NCBI RefSeq assembly: GCF_000189395.1
Contig: NZ_AEPB01000012.1
Coordinates: 46,156 to 110,155 of the forward strand
DNA length: 64,000 nt
Source of the DNA: Planococcus donghaensis MPA1U2
GTDB lineage: Bacteria > Bacillota > Bacilli > Bacillales_A > Planococcaceae
Direction of reading: 5' to 3'
Shown: positions 54,827 through 64,000 of the stretch, piece after piece
Layout: each line of letters begins with the position of its first letter
Position numbering within the stretch: the stretch's first letter is position 1
Made by a program: the position numbers and the translations under genes
The notes under the pieces: model-generated
Told to the model about the DNA's origin: nothing
Databases searched by the model: none
The model's input: the letters and a program-made list of their open reading frames with translations, nothing else

Positions 54827-57800
54827 GTGTCAATGGTTTATCCGCATATAAGCACATCGGCTGATTTGCTGAAAAGCACGGTGCGCCTTGACGAACTTTT
54901 CCCGTTTTTAAAGGAGCAAGGAGCTAGTTCAGTTGCAATCGTCAATACAAAATTATATGGCATGCTTCCATTTTGGGAAGCGTGCCGCCGTGCCGGCATC
55001 CATGGGGTTGTCGGCCTTTCAACTTTTATCGAATACGAAGAACAGCATTATTCCGTTGTGTTATATGCTCAGTCAAACAAAGGCTATGACAATTTGCTGA
55101 AAATCTCGAGTGCACTAGCTACTCGCGACAAAGAAGCAATTCCTGAACAATGGTTAAAGGCGTATAAGGAAGGCTTAATCTGTGTGATTCCAAACAAAGC
55201 TGAATGGCTCTTGACCGATCGCAGTTTAGTGATTGGTTATATTAAAAGTTTATTTGGCCAAGCAGCGTTTGGGAGCATTGAACGTCCGGGTGGGGTAGTC
55301 TCTGCGTACGAATCAGATTTTATTGAACTTTGTGCCCAACTTGAAATTCCAATTATGGCAACACATGAAATTCGATATATGCATCAACAAGATGCTTTTG
55401 CTTATGAAGTAGCCTCCGCAATTGGACAAGGTCTCAAAATGAATGATCCAGAAAGACAAACGCCGGAACATACAAACGCATACGTACCAAGCCAACAAGA
55501 GTTTTTTGAGTGGTTCGCAGACCGAAACGAATGGGTTCAACAAACTGCAAACATGTTAAAAAGCTGTCGAGTGACTATCCCCATGAATCAACAATTGCTG
55601 CCTGTTTATCCGTTATCAGAACAAGTAGATAAAGCAAGTTACATTGCACAATTATGCAAGACAGGGCTTAAAGAGCGAGTACCAAGATTTCCGGAAAACT
55701 ATCAAGAGCGGTTAAATTACGAGTTATCGGTTATCGCAAAAATGGGTTTTATCGATTATTTTTTAATTGTTGCGGACTTTATGAAATACGCCAAGGATCA
55801 AGATATCATGACAGGACCTGGCCGTGGATCGTCAGCGAGCTCACTTGTTGCTTACTCATTAAAAATTACAAATGTCGATCCAATAGAACATGGTTTGTTG
55901 TTTGAACGGTTTTTAAATCCAGAACGGGTTACGCTTCCAGATATCGATATTGATTTTGCTGATCATAGACGTCATGAAGTGGTGGACTATGTAGCAAAAA
56001 AATACGGAGCTGTTCGAACTGCGCAAATTATTACCTTTGGTACATTGTCTGCAAAAGCGGTAGCACGAGATACTGCCCGCGTATTTGGTTTTGAAGCAGA
56101 AGAACTTGAAGCCATATCAAAACTAATATCAAATCGTCCCGGTACAACTTTGCGTTCAGCTTTAAAAGAGTCTTCAAAGTTTAATGACTGGATTATTGAA
56201 CGAGAAGAGCGTAAATCTTGGTTTAAGACTGCGTTAAAATTGGAAGGTCTTCCGAGACATGCCTCTACCCACGCTGCAGGTGTGATTTTAAGTCCCACCC
56301 CACTCGTTAATCATGTGCCGATCGAAAAAGGACACGAAGGCATTTATTTGACGCAATGGCCAATGCAAGAACTCGAAGCAATCGGCTTGTTAAAGATGGA
56401 TTTTCTGGGACTTCGTAATTTAACCATTTTAGAACAAATTCGTAACTTGGTTTATTGGGGCACAAAACAAAAAATCAATTACAGTGACATTCCTTTAGAT
56501 GATGAAAAAACCTTTAAATTATTGGCATCAGGAGATACAACAGGTGTCTTCCAGCTTGAATCTGATGGCATGCGCCAGGCGCTTCAGCAAATTCAACCGA
56601 CTGCTTTTGGCGATATTGTTGCAGTTAACGCGTTATACCGTCCAGGTCCGATGGAGTTTATCCCGTTGTATGCAAGACGAAAACATGGTCAAGAGACGGT
56701 GAAATACATTCATCCGATTTTAGAACCAATTTTAAGTGAAACTTACGGGGTTATCGTTTATCAAGAACAAATTATGCATATTGCTGCGAAGATGGCTGGA
56801 TTTTCTCTTGGTGAAGCTGACTTATTACGGCGTGCAGTCAGCAAGAAAAAACGAGAGATTTTGGATGAAGAACGCGAGCATTTTGTGCTAGGTGCAACAT
56901 CGAAAGGGTTTACTAAATCGGAAGCAGCGGAAGTGTATGATTTAATCGTGCGTTTTGCTGATTATGGCTTCCCGAAAAGTCATGCGGTAGCATATAGTAT
57001 GATCTCCTACCAATTGAGTTATATGAAAGCCCATTATCCCGTTTATTTTTATACCAGCTTATTAACAAATAGTGCTGGAAATGCCGAAAAAACAAAGCAA
57101 TTACTGCAAGAAATCAAAGAAAAGAAAATCCCGATTCTTCCACCATCAGTCCAAAAAAGTCGCCATACTTTTTCAGTAGAAGATGGACAAATCAGATTTG
57201 GTTTAAATGCCGTGAAAGGTGTTCCGGGCACAACTATTAAAGCTTTACTTGCTGCTCGCGAAGAAGGGCCATTCACCGGTTTATTTAATATTGCTGAACG
57301 AATCTCGGCTTTACATTTTAACCGAAAATCGTTTGAACCACTTATAAAAGCTGGTGCTCTTGATGAATTTGGATATGACCGCGGGGTGATTTTGGCATCA
57401 CTAGATAGCGCAATTAAACACGCTGAACTGGTAAAACCAAATGACGAGCCGGGCTTGTTTGATGACATGGGCGCAAGTTTTATGAAACCCAAATACACAA
57501 AAGCTTCGGAGATGCCAGAAAACTTAAAACTTGAATTTGAAAAAGACGTGCTTGGCTTTTATTTGTCTAAACATCCGATTGAACGTGAAAAAGAACACCG
57601 ACAAAAATCGTACGATGCACTTAAATCATTAAAGTCAAAACGTGACAGAGAATCGGTAAAGGTATTAGGTGTAATAGAGGAGATCAAACGGATACGAACA
57701 AAAAAAGGAGATGCTATGGCATTCTTAACTTTAATGGATGAAACAGGTCCAGCTTCTGTTACGTTGTTTCCGGTAGAGTACGCCAAATTCAACTTGCTTT

Positions 57801-57889
57801 TAGAACCTCATGCCACACTTGAAATTCAAGGATTAGTTGAAAATCGCAATCACAAAATCGCAATTATTTGCAAAAATATAGAAACCTGA
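54827..57889 (+). CDS. dnaE: DNA polymerase III alpha subunit DnaE
   Basis: About 1020 residues. Polymerase core: TGPGRGSSASSLVAYSL near residue 335, PDIDIDFADHRR near 370 (catalytic aspartates), FQLESDGMRQAL near 575, and VYQEQIMHIAAKMAGFSL near 642. A helix-hairpin-helix region and a C-terminal OB fold (VLGVIEEIKRIRTKKGD) follow. The N-terminal PHP domain is degenerate: it starts VYPHISTSADLLKST where active PHP domains have His-x-His-Ser. In Firmicutes DnaE extends primers on the lagging strand. The GTG start at 54827 follows AAGGAGGAG. Confidence 0.93.
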   Translation: MSMVYPHISTSADLLKSTVRLDELFPFLKEQGASSVAIVNTKLYGMLPFWEACRRAGIHGVVGLSTFIEYEEQHYSVVLYAQSNKGYDNLLKISSALATRDKEAIPEQWLKAYKEGLICVIPNKAEWLLTDRSLVIGYIKSLFGQAAFGSIERPGGVVSAYESDFIELCAQLEIPIMATHEIRYMHQQDAFAYEVASAIGQGLKMNDPERQTPEHTNAYVPSQQEFFEWFADRNEWVQQTANMLKSCRVTIPMNQQLLPVYPLSEQVDKASYIAQLCKTGLKERVPRFPENYQERLNYELSVIAKMGFIDYFLIVADFMKYAKDQDIMTGPGRGSSASSLVAYSLKITNVDPIEHGLLFERFLNPERVTLPDIDIDFADHRRHEVVDYVAKKYGAVRTAQIITFGTLSAKAVARDTARVFGFEAEELEAISKLISNRPGTTLRSALKESSKFNDWIIEREERKSWFKTALKLEGLPRHASTHAAGVILSPTPLVNHVPIEKGHEGIYLTQWPMQELEAIGLLKMDFLGLRNLTILEQIRNLVYWGTKQKINYSDIPLDDEKTFKLLASGDTTGVFQLESDGMRQALQQIQPTAFGDIVAVNALYRPGPMEFIPLYARRKHGQETVKYIHPILEPILSETYGVIVYQEQIMHIAAKMAGFSLGEADLLRRAVSKKKREILDEEREHFVLGATSKGFTKSEAAEVYDLIVRFADYGFPKSHAVAYSMISYQLSYMKAHYPVYFYTSLLTNSAGNAEKTKQLLQEIKEKKIPILPPSVQKSRHTFSVEDGQIRFGLNAVKGVPGTTIKALLAAREEGPFTGLFNIAERISALHFNRKSFEPLIKAGALDEFGYDRGVILASLDSAIKHAELVKPNDEPGLFDDMGASFMKPKYTKASEMPENLKLEFEKDVLGFYLSKHPIEREKEHRQKSYDALKSLKSKRDRESVKVLGVIEEIKRIRTKKGDAMAFLTLMDETGPASVTLFPVEYAKFNLLLEPHATLEIQGLVENRNHKIAIICKNIET

Positions 57890-57922
57890 CTGCTTTTCAA
57901 AAAGAAAAGCAGTTTTTTCTTT
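57888..57922 (+). terminator. Terminator after dnaE
   Basis: ACTGCTTTTC and GAAAAGCAGT form a 10-base stem with an A-rich 5-base loop and six T residues. It overlaps the dnaE stop codon. Confidence 0.88.
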
Positions 57923-57948
57923 ACGTAGCATGGTTTTTTTTGTATTGT
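57920..57948 (+). promoter_or_regulatory. SigA-type promoter of the FadR-type regulator operon
   Basis: TTTACG at 57920 and TATTGT at 57943 are 17 bases apart. A perfect palindromic operator lies just downstream. Confidence 0.5.
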
Positions 57949-57958
57949 AGAGAATATG

Positions 57959-57973
57959 AGTGGTCAGACCACT
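57959..57973 (+). promoter_or_regulatory. Operator of a FadR-type regulator
   Basis: AGTGGTCAGACCACT is a perfect 15-base palindrome containing TGGTCAGACCA, the core bound by many FadR-subfamily GntR proteins (TNGTNNNACNA). It lies at about the transcription start and 30 bases before the regulator gene, so autorepression is likely. Confidence 0.75.
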
Positions 57974-58002
57974 TTCAAAAAAATGGGAACTGAGGGGCCA
58001 TC

Positions 58003-58653
58003 ATGAATCAATCTAAACGATATTTGGATATAGTACGGGACATTCGTGATATGATCCGGCAAGAAAAAATCAAGCCGGGGGACCGTATTCCATCTGAAAG
58101 GGAATTGGCTGAAAAGATGCAAGTGGGCCGTTCCACTTTACGTGAGGCGCTACGCAGCCTTGAATTACTAGGATTGATTGAAACACGTAGAGGAGAAGGG
58201 ACCTTCTTGTCTGATTATAGAAACCATAAATTGGTAGAAGTCTTGTCCACGTTTATCTTGCAGGACAATCGTTCGCACGAAGATGTTTGGGAAACCCGTT
58301 TGCTTCATGAAGTTGCAGCTATTCAAGCGATTTGCAAAAGTGAAACAGAAAGCCAAATGAAAATTTGGGACAGCTTTCGCTTGCGATTACAAGACGAAAG
58401 TTTTCAACGTGAAGATTTTGTCCGAGAATTGATGGTTCTTTCTGGAAATCGATTGTCTTTAAAAATCTGGTTTTTACTAACACAATATAGCGGAAATCCA
58501 TATGCTGGAACCGTTTCACCTGAGGAAATTGACTTCATGAATAATACCTTATTGGCAATAGAGCAACAAGACGCAGATACAGCCATTCAAGAGTTTCAGG
58601 CTTGGAGTGAATGGTTAAAAAAGGAGAGAATAAGCAATGGCAATAATACGTGA
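58003..58653 (+). CDS. GntR-family regulator, FadR subfamily, upstream of accDA
   Basis: 216 residues. The N-terminal winged helix is typical: [20 protein letters not shown] and [20 protein letters not shown]. The effector domain is a short helical FCD type with [16 protein letters not shown] near residue 88. It lies in front of accD, overlapping its start by 17 bases, so it probably controls malonyl-CoA synthesis and itself. Ligand unknown; an acyl-CoA or central metabolite would fit. Box AACTGAGGGGCC. B. subtilis has a malic enzyme gene at this place. Confidence 0.85.
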   Translation: MNQSKRYLDIVRDIRDMIRQEKIKPGDRIPSERELAEKMQVGRSTLREALRSLELLGLIETRRGEGTFLSDYRNHKLVEVLSTFILQDNRSHEDVWETRLLHEVAAIQAICKSETESQMKIWDSFRLRLQDESFQREDFVRELMVLSGNRLSLKIWFLLTQYSGNPYAGTVSPEEIDFMNNTLLAIEQQDADTAIQEFQAWSEWLKKERISNGNNT

Positions 58654-59509
58654 TATTTTTAAGCGCAACAAAGATGCAAAAGAAGCAACCATGCCTTCAA
58701 AATCTGCAAAAGATGTTCCAGAAGGATTGATGACCAAGTGTCCATCATGTAAAGAAATTACATTAACAAAAGATTTAGAGAAAAATAAAAAAGTTTGTCC
58801 TAAATGCGATCATCATTTTAAAATGACGGCGTATGAACGTATAAATATATTATTAGATGCTGGCAGTTTTGAGTCGATGGATGATCATTTGAAATCTGAA
58901 AATCCACTTGGTTTCCCGGGATATACGGAAAAAGTTCAAGCTGATAGTGAGAAAACAGGCTTAAACGAAGCGGTTTTGACAGGCTCTGGTAAATTACAAG
59001 GTCAAGGTATTGTTCTAGCTGTAATGGATTCACATTTCCGAATGGGTTCAATGGGGTCTGTTGTCGGTGAGAAAATTACTCGTGCAATTGAAGCGGCAAC
59101 TGAACGTCAATTACCCTTTATCATTTTCACAGCAAGTGGTGGAGCCCGCATGCAAGAAGGCGTGTTGTCATTAATGCAAATGGCGAAAACAAGTGTTGCA
59201 TTAAAACGTCACAGCAATGAAGGTTTACTTTTTGTTTCTGTTTTAACGCACCCAACGACTGGTGGAGTGTCAGCGAGTTTTGCCTCAGTTGGAGATATTA
59301 ATATTGCGGAACCAAAAGCCTTAATCGGCTTTGCGGGACGTCGTGTTATCGAGCAAACCGTACGTGAAAAACTACCTGAAGATTTCCAAACAGCGGAGTT
59401 TTTATTGGCACACGGGCAATTAGACGCGGTTGTTCATCGTGATTCAATGCAACAAACATTGGCGACCATTGTGCGCCTTCACACGAAAGGAGCTATCGCA
59501 AATGGTTAA
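58637..59509 (+). CDS. accD: Acetyl-CoA carboxylase carboxyltransferase, beta subunit
   Basis: 290 residues. A zinc ribbon ([20 protein letters not shown] with CDHHF after it) precedes the crotonase-like carboxyltransferase core: [20 protein letters not shown] near 160 and [22 protein letters not shown] near 200. With AccA it moves the carboxyl group from biotin to acetyl-CoA, giving malonyl-CoA for fatty acids. Its ATG lies inside the end of the regulator gene, behind AAAGGAGAG, and its stop overlaps accA by 8 bases. Confidence 0.96.
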   Translation: MAIIRDIFKRNKDAKEATMPSKSAKDVPEGLMTKCPSCKEITLTKDLEKNKKVCPKCDHHFKMTAYERINILLDAGSFESMDDHLKSENPLGFPGYTEKVQADSEKTGLNEAVLTGSGKLQGQGIVLAVMDSHFRMGSMGSVVGEKITRAIEAATERQLPFIIFTASGGARMQEGVLSLMQMAKTSVALKRHSNEGLLFVSVLTHPTTGGVSASFASVGDINIAEPKALIGFAGRRVIEQTVREKLPEDFQTAEFLLAHGQLDAVVHRDSMQQTLATIVRLHTKGAIANG

Positions 59510-60470
59510 GAAAAACGGAAAGAAAACTTTAGCATTTGAAGAGCCGCTTATTCAGTTGCGTGCAAAAATTTCAGAGCTAAAAGAATACACGACAACTGCA
59601 GAAGTGGATTTGAGTTCGGAGATAAAATCTCTAGAAGATCGATTCTCTAAATTAGAAGAAGAAATATACGAAAATATGAAGCCGTGGGATCGTGTGCAAG
59701 TGGCTCGTCATCCAGAACGACCAACAACTTTGGACTACATACCAATGATTTTTGATGATTTTATTGAATTACACGGAGATCGTTTATACGGAGACGATGA
59801 AGCAATTGTTAGTGGTATTGCGTCTTTTAACGGTCAACCAGTCACAATCATCGGGCACCAGCGCGGCAAAGATACAAAAGAAAATGTTCGACGGAATTTC
59901 GGTATGCCACATCCAGAAGGATACCGGAAAGCATTGCGTTTAATGAAACAAGCTGAAAAATTCAAGCGTCCGATTATTTGTTTGATCGATACAAAAGGTG
60001 CATATCCTGGGAAAGCTGCCGAAGAACGTGGTCAAAGTGAAGCCATTGCACGTAATTTAGTTGAAATGGCAGGACTTGAAGTGCCTGTTCTATCTATCGT
60101 GATTGGAGAAGGTGGAAGTGGTGGTGCACTAGCGTTAGGTGTAGGCAATCAAATCCTGATGTTAGAAAACTCAACGTTCTCGGTTATTTCTCCAGAAGGA
60201 GCTGCTTCAATTCTTTGGAAAGATTCGGCTCTTGCGCAAACTGCAGCAGAAGCGATGAAAATTACGGCACCTGACTTGTTAGAAATGAACATCATTGAAC
60301 ATATGATTCCGGAAGTACGCGGTGGAGCTCACCACGACCCGCAAAAACAAGCGGCTATTATGTCAGAAGCCATTAGACGATCATTAGAAGAATTGAATGG
60401 TTTGTCGGCCGAAGAATTAATCGAGCAGCGCTACAAAAAATTTAAATCAATTGGTGTCTTCAGCGAATGA
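59502..60470 (+). CDS. accA: Acetyl-CoA carboxylase carboxyltransferase, alpha subunit
   Basis: 322 residues. [19 protein letters not shown] opens it; [28 protein letters not shown] near 128, [19 protein letters not shown] near 165 and [16 protein letters not shown] near 205 form the active-site half supplied by the alpha subunit. The start at 59502 (MVKKNGKK) follows AAAGGAG and overlaps accD; longer in-frame starts would run deep into accD. A short terminator follows. Confidence 0.96.
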   Translation: MVKKNGKKTLAFEEPLIQLRAKISELKEYTTTAEVDLSSEIKSLEDRFSKLEEEIYENMKPWDRVQVARHPERPTTLDYIPMIFDDFIELHGDRLYGDDEAIVSGIASFNGQPVTIIGHQRGKDTKENVRRNFGMPHPEGYRKALRLMKQAEKFKRPIICLIDTKGAYPGKAAEERGQSEAIARNLVEMAGLEVPVLSIVIGEGGSGGALALGVGNQILMLENSTFSVISPEGAASILWKDSALAQTAAEAMKITAPDLLEMNIIEHMIPEVRGGAHHDPQKQAAIMSEAIRRSLEELNGLSAEELIEQRYKKFKSIGVFSE

Positions 60471-60471
60471 T

Positions 60472-60498
60472 AGAAAACCGCTTCGGCGGTTTTTTTGA
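60472..60498 (+). terminator. Terminator after accA
   Basis: AAACCGC/GCGGTTT with a TTCG loop and seven T residues. Confidence 0.88.
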
Positions 60499-60625
60499 TT
60501 GAGTAAATTATTATGGGGTTAACAATATCTTTAAAGTAAATGTAAAAAAGATCCGAATTCTTAACATGGAAGAAGCGATTCAAGACTGACAGCAAGGCTC
60601 TGGCATGGTAAGGTTAGGAGAGTAA

Positions 60626-61609
<984 letters not shown>

Positions 61610-61633
61610 AACAACATAAATGGAGTGAGTTTA

Positions 61634-63394
61634 TTGAGAAAAACGAAGATTGTTTGTACGATTGGTCCGGCAAGTGAATCACCTGAAATGCTGGAAAGAT
61701 TAATTGAAGCTGGGATGAACGTAGCCCGCTTAAACTTTTCACATGGTAACCATGAAGAACATGCGTTACGCATTGAACGTATTCGCGAAGCTGCGGATAA
61801 AGCCGATAAAATTGTTGGGGTTTTGTTAGATACAAAAGGTCCAGAAATTCGTACTCATCAAATGGAGAACGATGCAATTGAATTGGAAACGGGTCAGAAA
61901 CTTGAAGTTTCAATGACGGAAGTTCTTGGTACGGCTGAACGTTTTTCAATTACTTATGAACAACTAATTGAAGATGTCCATATCGGATCAATTATTTTGT
62001 TAGATGATGGATTAATCGAATTACGCGTTGAAAGCTTGGATACTGAAAATGGAATCATTCACACAATCGTTGAAAACGCTGGAACATTAAAAAGTAAAAA
62101 AGGTGTAAACGTTCCAGGAGTATCGGTTCAATTGCCAGGAATTACAGATAAAGATGCACAAGATATTTTGTTCGGTATTGAACAAAACGTTGATTTTATT
62201 GCAGCTTCATTTGTTAGAAGAAGTTCAGACGTAATGGAGATCCGTGGTTTACTTGAAAAGAATAACGGATCACATATCCAAATCATCCCGAAAATCGAAA
62301 ACCGCGAAGGTGTCGATAATATCGACGAAATCATCATGGTTTCTGACGGTTTGATGGTTGCTCGTGGCGATTTGGGCGTAGAAATTCCTGCAGAAGAAGT
62401 ACCATTAGTTCAAAAATCATTGATCGATAAATGTAATAGTGCTGGTAAACCAGTTATTACTGCTACACAAATGCTAGATTCTATGCAACGTAACCCGCGT
62501 CCAACGCGTGCTGAAGCAAGCGATGTTGCCAATGCGATTTTTGATGGAACAGATGCGATTATGCTTTCTGGTGAGACGGCAGCAGGGATTTATCCAGTTG
62601 AATCTGTTGAAACGATGGACCGTATCGCAGCCACTACTGAAGCTGCATTAAATTATAAGCAAATTGTTTCAAACAGAAGAAAAGAAAAAGAATCGAATAT
62701 GACCGAAGCTATTGGTCAAGCTGTTGCTTACACTGCTTTAAACTTAAAAGTACAAGCGATTATTGCACCAACTGAGAGCGGCACAACAGCTAAAATGATT
62801 TCTAAATATCGTCCAGGAGCACCAATTATTGCAGTAACGTCTTCAGATCGTCCAGCTCGTAAATTGTCATTAGTTTGGGGAGTTCAGCCAATTATTGGCC
62901 CATCAGTAGAATCTACGGATGAATTGTTAGAAACAGCTGTGGATGAGAGCTTGAAACACGGCTATGTAAAACATGGCGATCTTGTTGTGATCACAGCAGG
63001 TGTTCCGGTAGGACATGCAGGAACAACGAACTTGATGAAGGTCCATGTAATTGGCGATATCTTGGCAAAAGGTCAAGGAATTGGCAAAACAGTCGCGTTC
63101 GCTGAAACAGTCGTTGTTCGCAATGCAGAAGAAGCTTTAGCAGTTGATACGGAAGGCAAAATCATTGTTACTATTGGAACAGATCGTGACATGATGCCAG
63201 CTATCAACAAATGCGCAGGTATTATTACCGAAGAAGGTGGCTTAACGAGCCATGCAGCAGTTGTCGGGTTAAGTCTTGGAATCCCAGTAATTGTTGGTGT
63301 TAAAGAAGCCACTTCACTTATCAAGAATAATTACGATGTAACAATGGATTCAGAATCAGGCATTGTTTATCATGGCCATGCGAGCGTTCTGTAA
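61634..63394 (+). CDS. pyk: Pyruvate kinase with C-terminal PEP-utilizer domain
   Basis: 586 residues. [44 protein letters not shown] and [15 protein letters not shown] (the last with the catalytic lysine) belong to the core. [12 protein letters not shown] and [20 protein letters not shown] follow. After about residue 475 there is the extra domain of Bacillales pyruvate kinases, with [21 protein letters not shown] resembling the phosphohistidine domain of PEP-utilizing enzymes. The start is TTG at 61634 behind GGAGTGAG, giving MRKTKIVC. Confidence 0.96.
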   Translation: MRKTKIVCTIGPASESPEMLERLIEAGMNVARLNFSHGNHEEHALRIERIREAADKADKIVGVLLDTKGPEIRTHQMENDAIELETGQKLEVSMTEVLGTAERFSITYEQLIEDVHIGSIILLDDGLIELRVESLDTENGIIHTIVENAGTLKSKKGVNVPGVSVQLPGITDKDAQDILFGIEQNVDFIAASFVRRSSDVMEIRGLLEKNNGSHIQIIPKIENREGVDNIDEIIMVSDGLMVARGDLGVEIPAEEVPLVQKSLIDKCNSAGKPVITATQMLDSMQRNPRPTRAEASDVANAIFDGTDAIMLSGETAAGIYPVESVETMDRIAATTEAALNYKQIVSNRRKEKESNMTEAIGQAVAYTALNLKVQAIIAPTESGTTAKMISKYRPGAPIIAVTSSDRPARKLSLVWGVQPIIGPSVESTDELLETAVDESLKHGYVKHGDLVVITAGVPVGHAGTTNLMKVHVIGDILAKGQGIGKTVAFAETVVVRNAEEALAVDTEGKIIVTIGTDRDMMPAINKCAGIITEEGGLTSHAAVVGLSLGIPVIVGVKEATSLIKNNYDVTMDSESGIVYHGHASVL

Positions 63395-63418
63395 TTCATA
63401 ATAAGGAGGCAGGTCAAG

Positions 63419-63805
63419 ATGATGAAATGGATTTTCCTAGCCTTAATTATTGTACCGTCTCTTGAATTAGCTTTGCTAATTTGGGCAGGAAGCAAGCTTG
63501 GATTATTTGCGACGATGGCAATTATCGTAGCAACTGGTTTGCTGGGTGCTTTTCTTGCCAAAAAACAAGGAATTAAAGCAATAAAAGATATACAAGCAGG
63601 AATGAATAGTTTTCAGGCTCCTGGGGATCAATTATTAAATGCGGCATTTATTTTAGTTGGAGGGGTCCTATTGCTAACGCCTGGGTTTATCTCAGATGCC
63701 ATAGGATTTACAATGCTATTTAGTCCAACTCAAAAAATATATAAACCGTTTGTTTATCGAATGATTCATAAAAAAATGAAAAACACCCGGGTTATCGTTG
63801 GATAA
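63419..63805 (+). CDS. fxsA: FxsA family membrane protein
   Basis: 128 residues with three to four membrane helices (WIFLALIIVPSLELALLIWAG, GLFATMAIIVATGLLGAFLA, AAFILVGGVLLLTPGFISDAIGFTML). The PGFISDAIGF segment is the FxsA signature. Named from E. coli FxsA, which relieves F-plasmid exclusion of phage T7; the cellular role is unknown. It corresponds to ytzA between pyk and citZ in B. subtilis. Box AAGGAGGCAGG. Two ATGs (63419, 63422) are possible. The terminator lies partly inside the coding end. Confidence 0.88.
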   Translation: MMKWIFLALIIVPSLELALLIWAGSKLGLFATMAIIVATGLLGAFLAKKQGIKAIKDIQAGMNSFQAPGDQLLNAAFILVGGVLLLTPGFISDAIGFTMLFSPTQKIYKPFVYRMIHKKMKNTRVIVG

Positions 63806-63832
63806 CTCCGGGTGTTTCCCTCGTTTTTTTTT
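63781..63832 (+). terminator. Terminator overlapping the end of fxsA
   Basis: AAACACCCGG-GTTAT pairs with ATAAC-T-CCGGGTGTTT. The left arm lies in the last fxsA codons. CCCTCG then nine T residues follow. Strong hairpin. Confidence 0.82.
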
Positions 63833-63847
63833 AGATATTTTAAATTC

Positions 63848-63861
63848 TATAAGCGTTTTCA
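63848..63861 (+). promoter_or_regulatory. CcpA cre site upstream of citZ
   Basis: TATAAGCGTTTTCA matches cre consensus TGWAANCGNTNWCA with one mismatch (A for G at position two). It abuts the -35 hexamer. citZ of B. subtilis is a known target of CcpA, which supports the call. Confidence 0.72.
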
Positions 63862-63890
63862 TTCACAAACTGTACAAAGTTGATTATAAT
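63862..63890 (+). promoter_or_regulatory. SigA-type promoter of citZ
   Basis: TTCACA at 63862 and TATAAT at 63885 are 17 bases apart. About 100 bases of leader follow, containing an inverted repeat CATCATTC/GAATGATG (63934-63941 and 63956-63963) around a T-rich loop. Confidence 0.72.
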
Positions 63891-63990
63891 AGCTTAGTAA
63901 GGTTAAAATAGAAGTTCATAAAAGCAGATGAGCCATCATTCTGCATTTTTTTTTGGAATGATGAACTATATTGAAGAAGGAGCGATTTAA

Positions 63991-64000
63991 ATGACATCGT
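63991..64000 (+). CDS. citZ: Start of citrate synthase (3' part outside window)
   Basis: Only ATG ACA TCG and one base are present, behind GAAGAAGGAGCG. The call rests on order (pyk, fxsA, then citZ in B. subtilis), on the first residues Met-Thr-Ser resembling CitZ (Met-Thr-Ala), and on the CcpA site upstream. The next bases would settle it. Confidence 0.55.

Noticed and set aside
57959-57973. Terminator stem before the FadR-type gene
   Set aside because: The palindrome has a one-base centre and no T run. It is a DNA operator, not an RNA hairpin, and the dnaE terminator is separate at 57888-57922.

Overview
This 64-kb window is a continuous piece of ordinary low-GC Gram-positive (Bacillales) chromosome. 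It has AT-rich codons, strong AGGAGG-type ribosome-binding sites, some GTG and TTG starts, Rho-independent terminators with long T runs, T-boxes, a preQ1 riboswitch and SigB-type promoters. Gene order follows the Bacillus subtilis ytn-ytz / acu-acs / ezrA-thiI / dnaE-accDA-pfkA-pyk-citZ region closely. The spore gene sspA, which sits next to thiI in B. subtilis, is missing here. Protein sequences and gene content suggest a Planococcus-like member of the Planococcaceae; this is an inference. No prophage, insertion sequence, CRISPR array, rRNA or tRNA gene was seen.

Layout. 1-4.9 kb: pepV (cut by the window edge), dat, thpR, a lipid kinase, trmB and ytnP. 4.9-12 kb: ytzB (reverse), ytoP, a DUF84 NTPase, a lipoprotein, ytpP, ytpQ, ytpR and sftA. 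12.2-17.7 kb: murC, the stress operon ytxG-ytxH-ytxJ behind a SigB-type promoter, aroA and ccpA. 17.8-22.1 kb: the acetyl-CoA synthetase control unit acuABC, divergent from acsA. 22.2-27.7 kb: a class A penicillin-binding protein with a repetitive tail, a tyrosine T-box with a frameshifted tyrS, and a BtuF-like protein. 28-31.9 kb: an RsbR-type stressosome protein with its own SigB-type promoter, a 21-bp repeat array, rpsD with a long leader, megL with a CcpA site in its promoter, and ytsP. 31.9-43.3 kb: hisJ, ezrA, nifZ-thiI (4-thiouridine tRNA), ytcI/mbcS, rarD, sppA-yteJ, tpx and ytxK. 43.4-49.8 kb: a second tyrosine T-box before an NhaC-family transporter, two universal stress proteins, yjdM, queCDE under a preQ1 riboswitch, and an oxidoreductase. 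49.9-64 kb: pepQ, ytkL, a palindromic repeat element, ytoI, ytpI, nrnA, dnaE, a FadR-type regulator with accD-accA, pfkA-pyk, fxsA and the first codons of citZ.

How it works together. Much of the window is central carbon metabolism and its control. ccpA is here, and good CcpA-type cre sites lie in the megL and citZ promoters. acsA is flanked by its acetylation and deacetylation genes. accDA, pfkA, pyk and citZ form the glycolysis-to-fatty-acid/TCA junction. Two SigB-type promoters (ytxGHJ and the RsbR-like gene) tie the window to the general stress response. Two T-boxes, both apparently reading UAC, tie tyrS and a probable tyrosine transporter to tyrosine supply.

No clearly new multi-gene system was found. 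The observations most worth checking are the tyrS frameshift, the 21-bp repeat array at 28986-29151, the palindromic/direct-repeat element at 51869-52029, the thiol peroxidase lacking its resolving cysteine, the SigB-driven RsbR homologue, and the perfect operator in front of the FadR-accDA operon.
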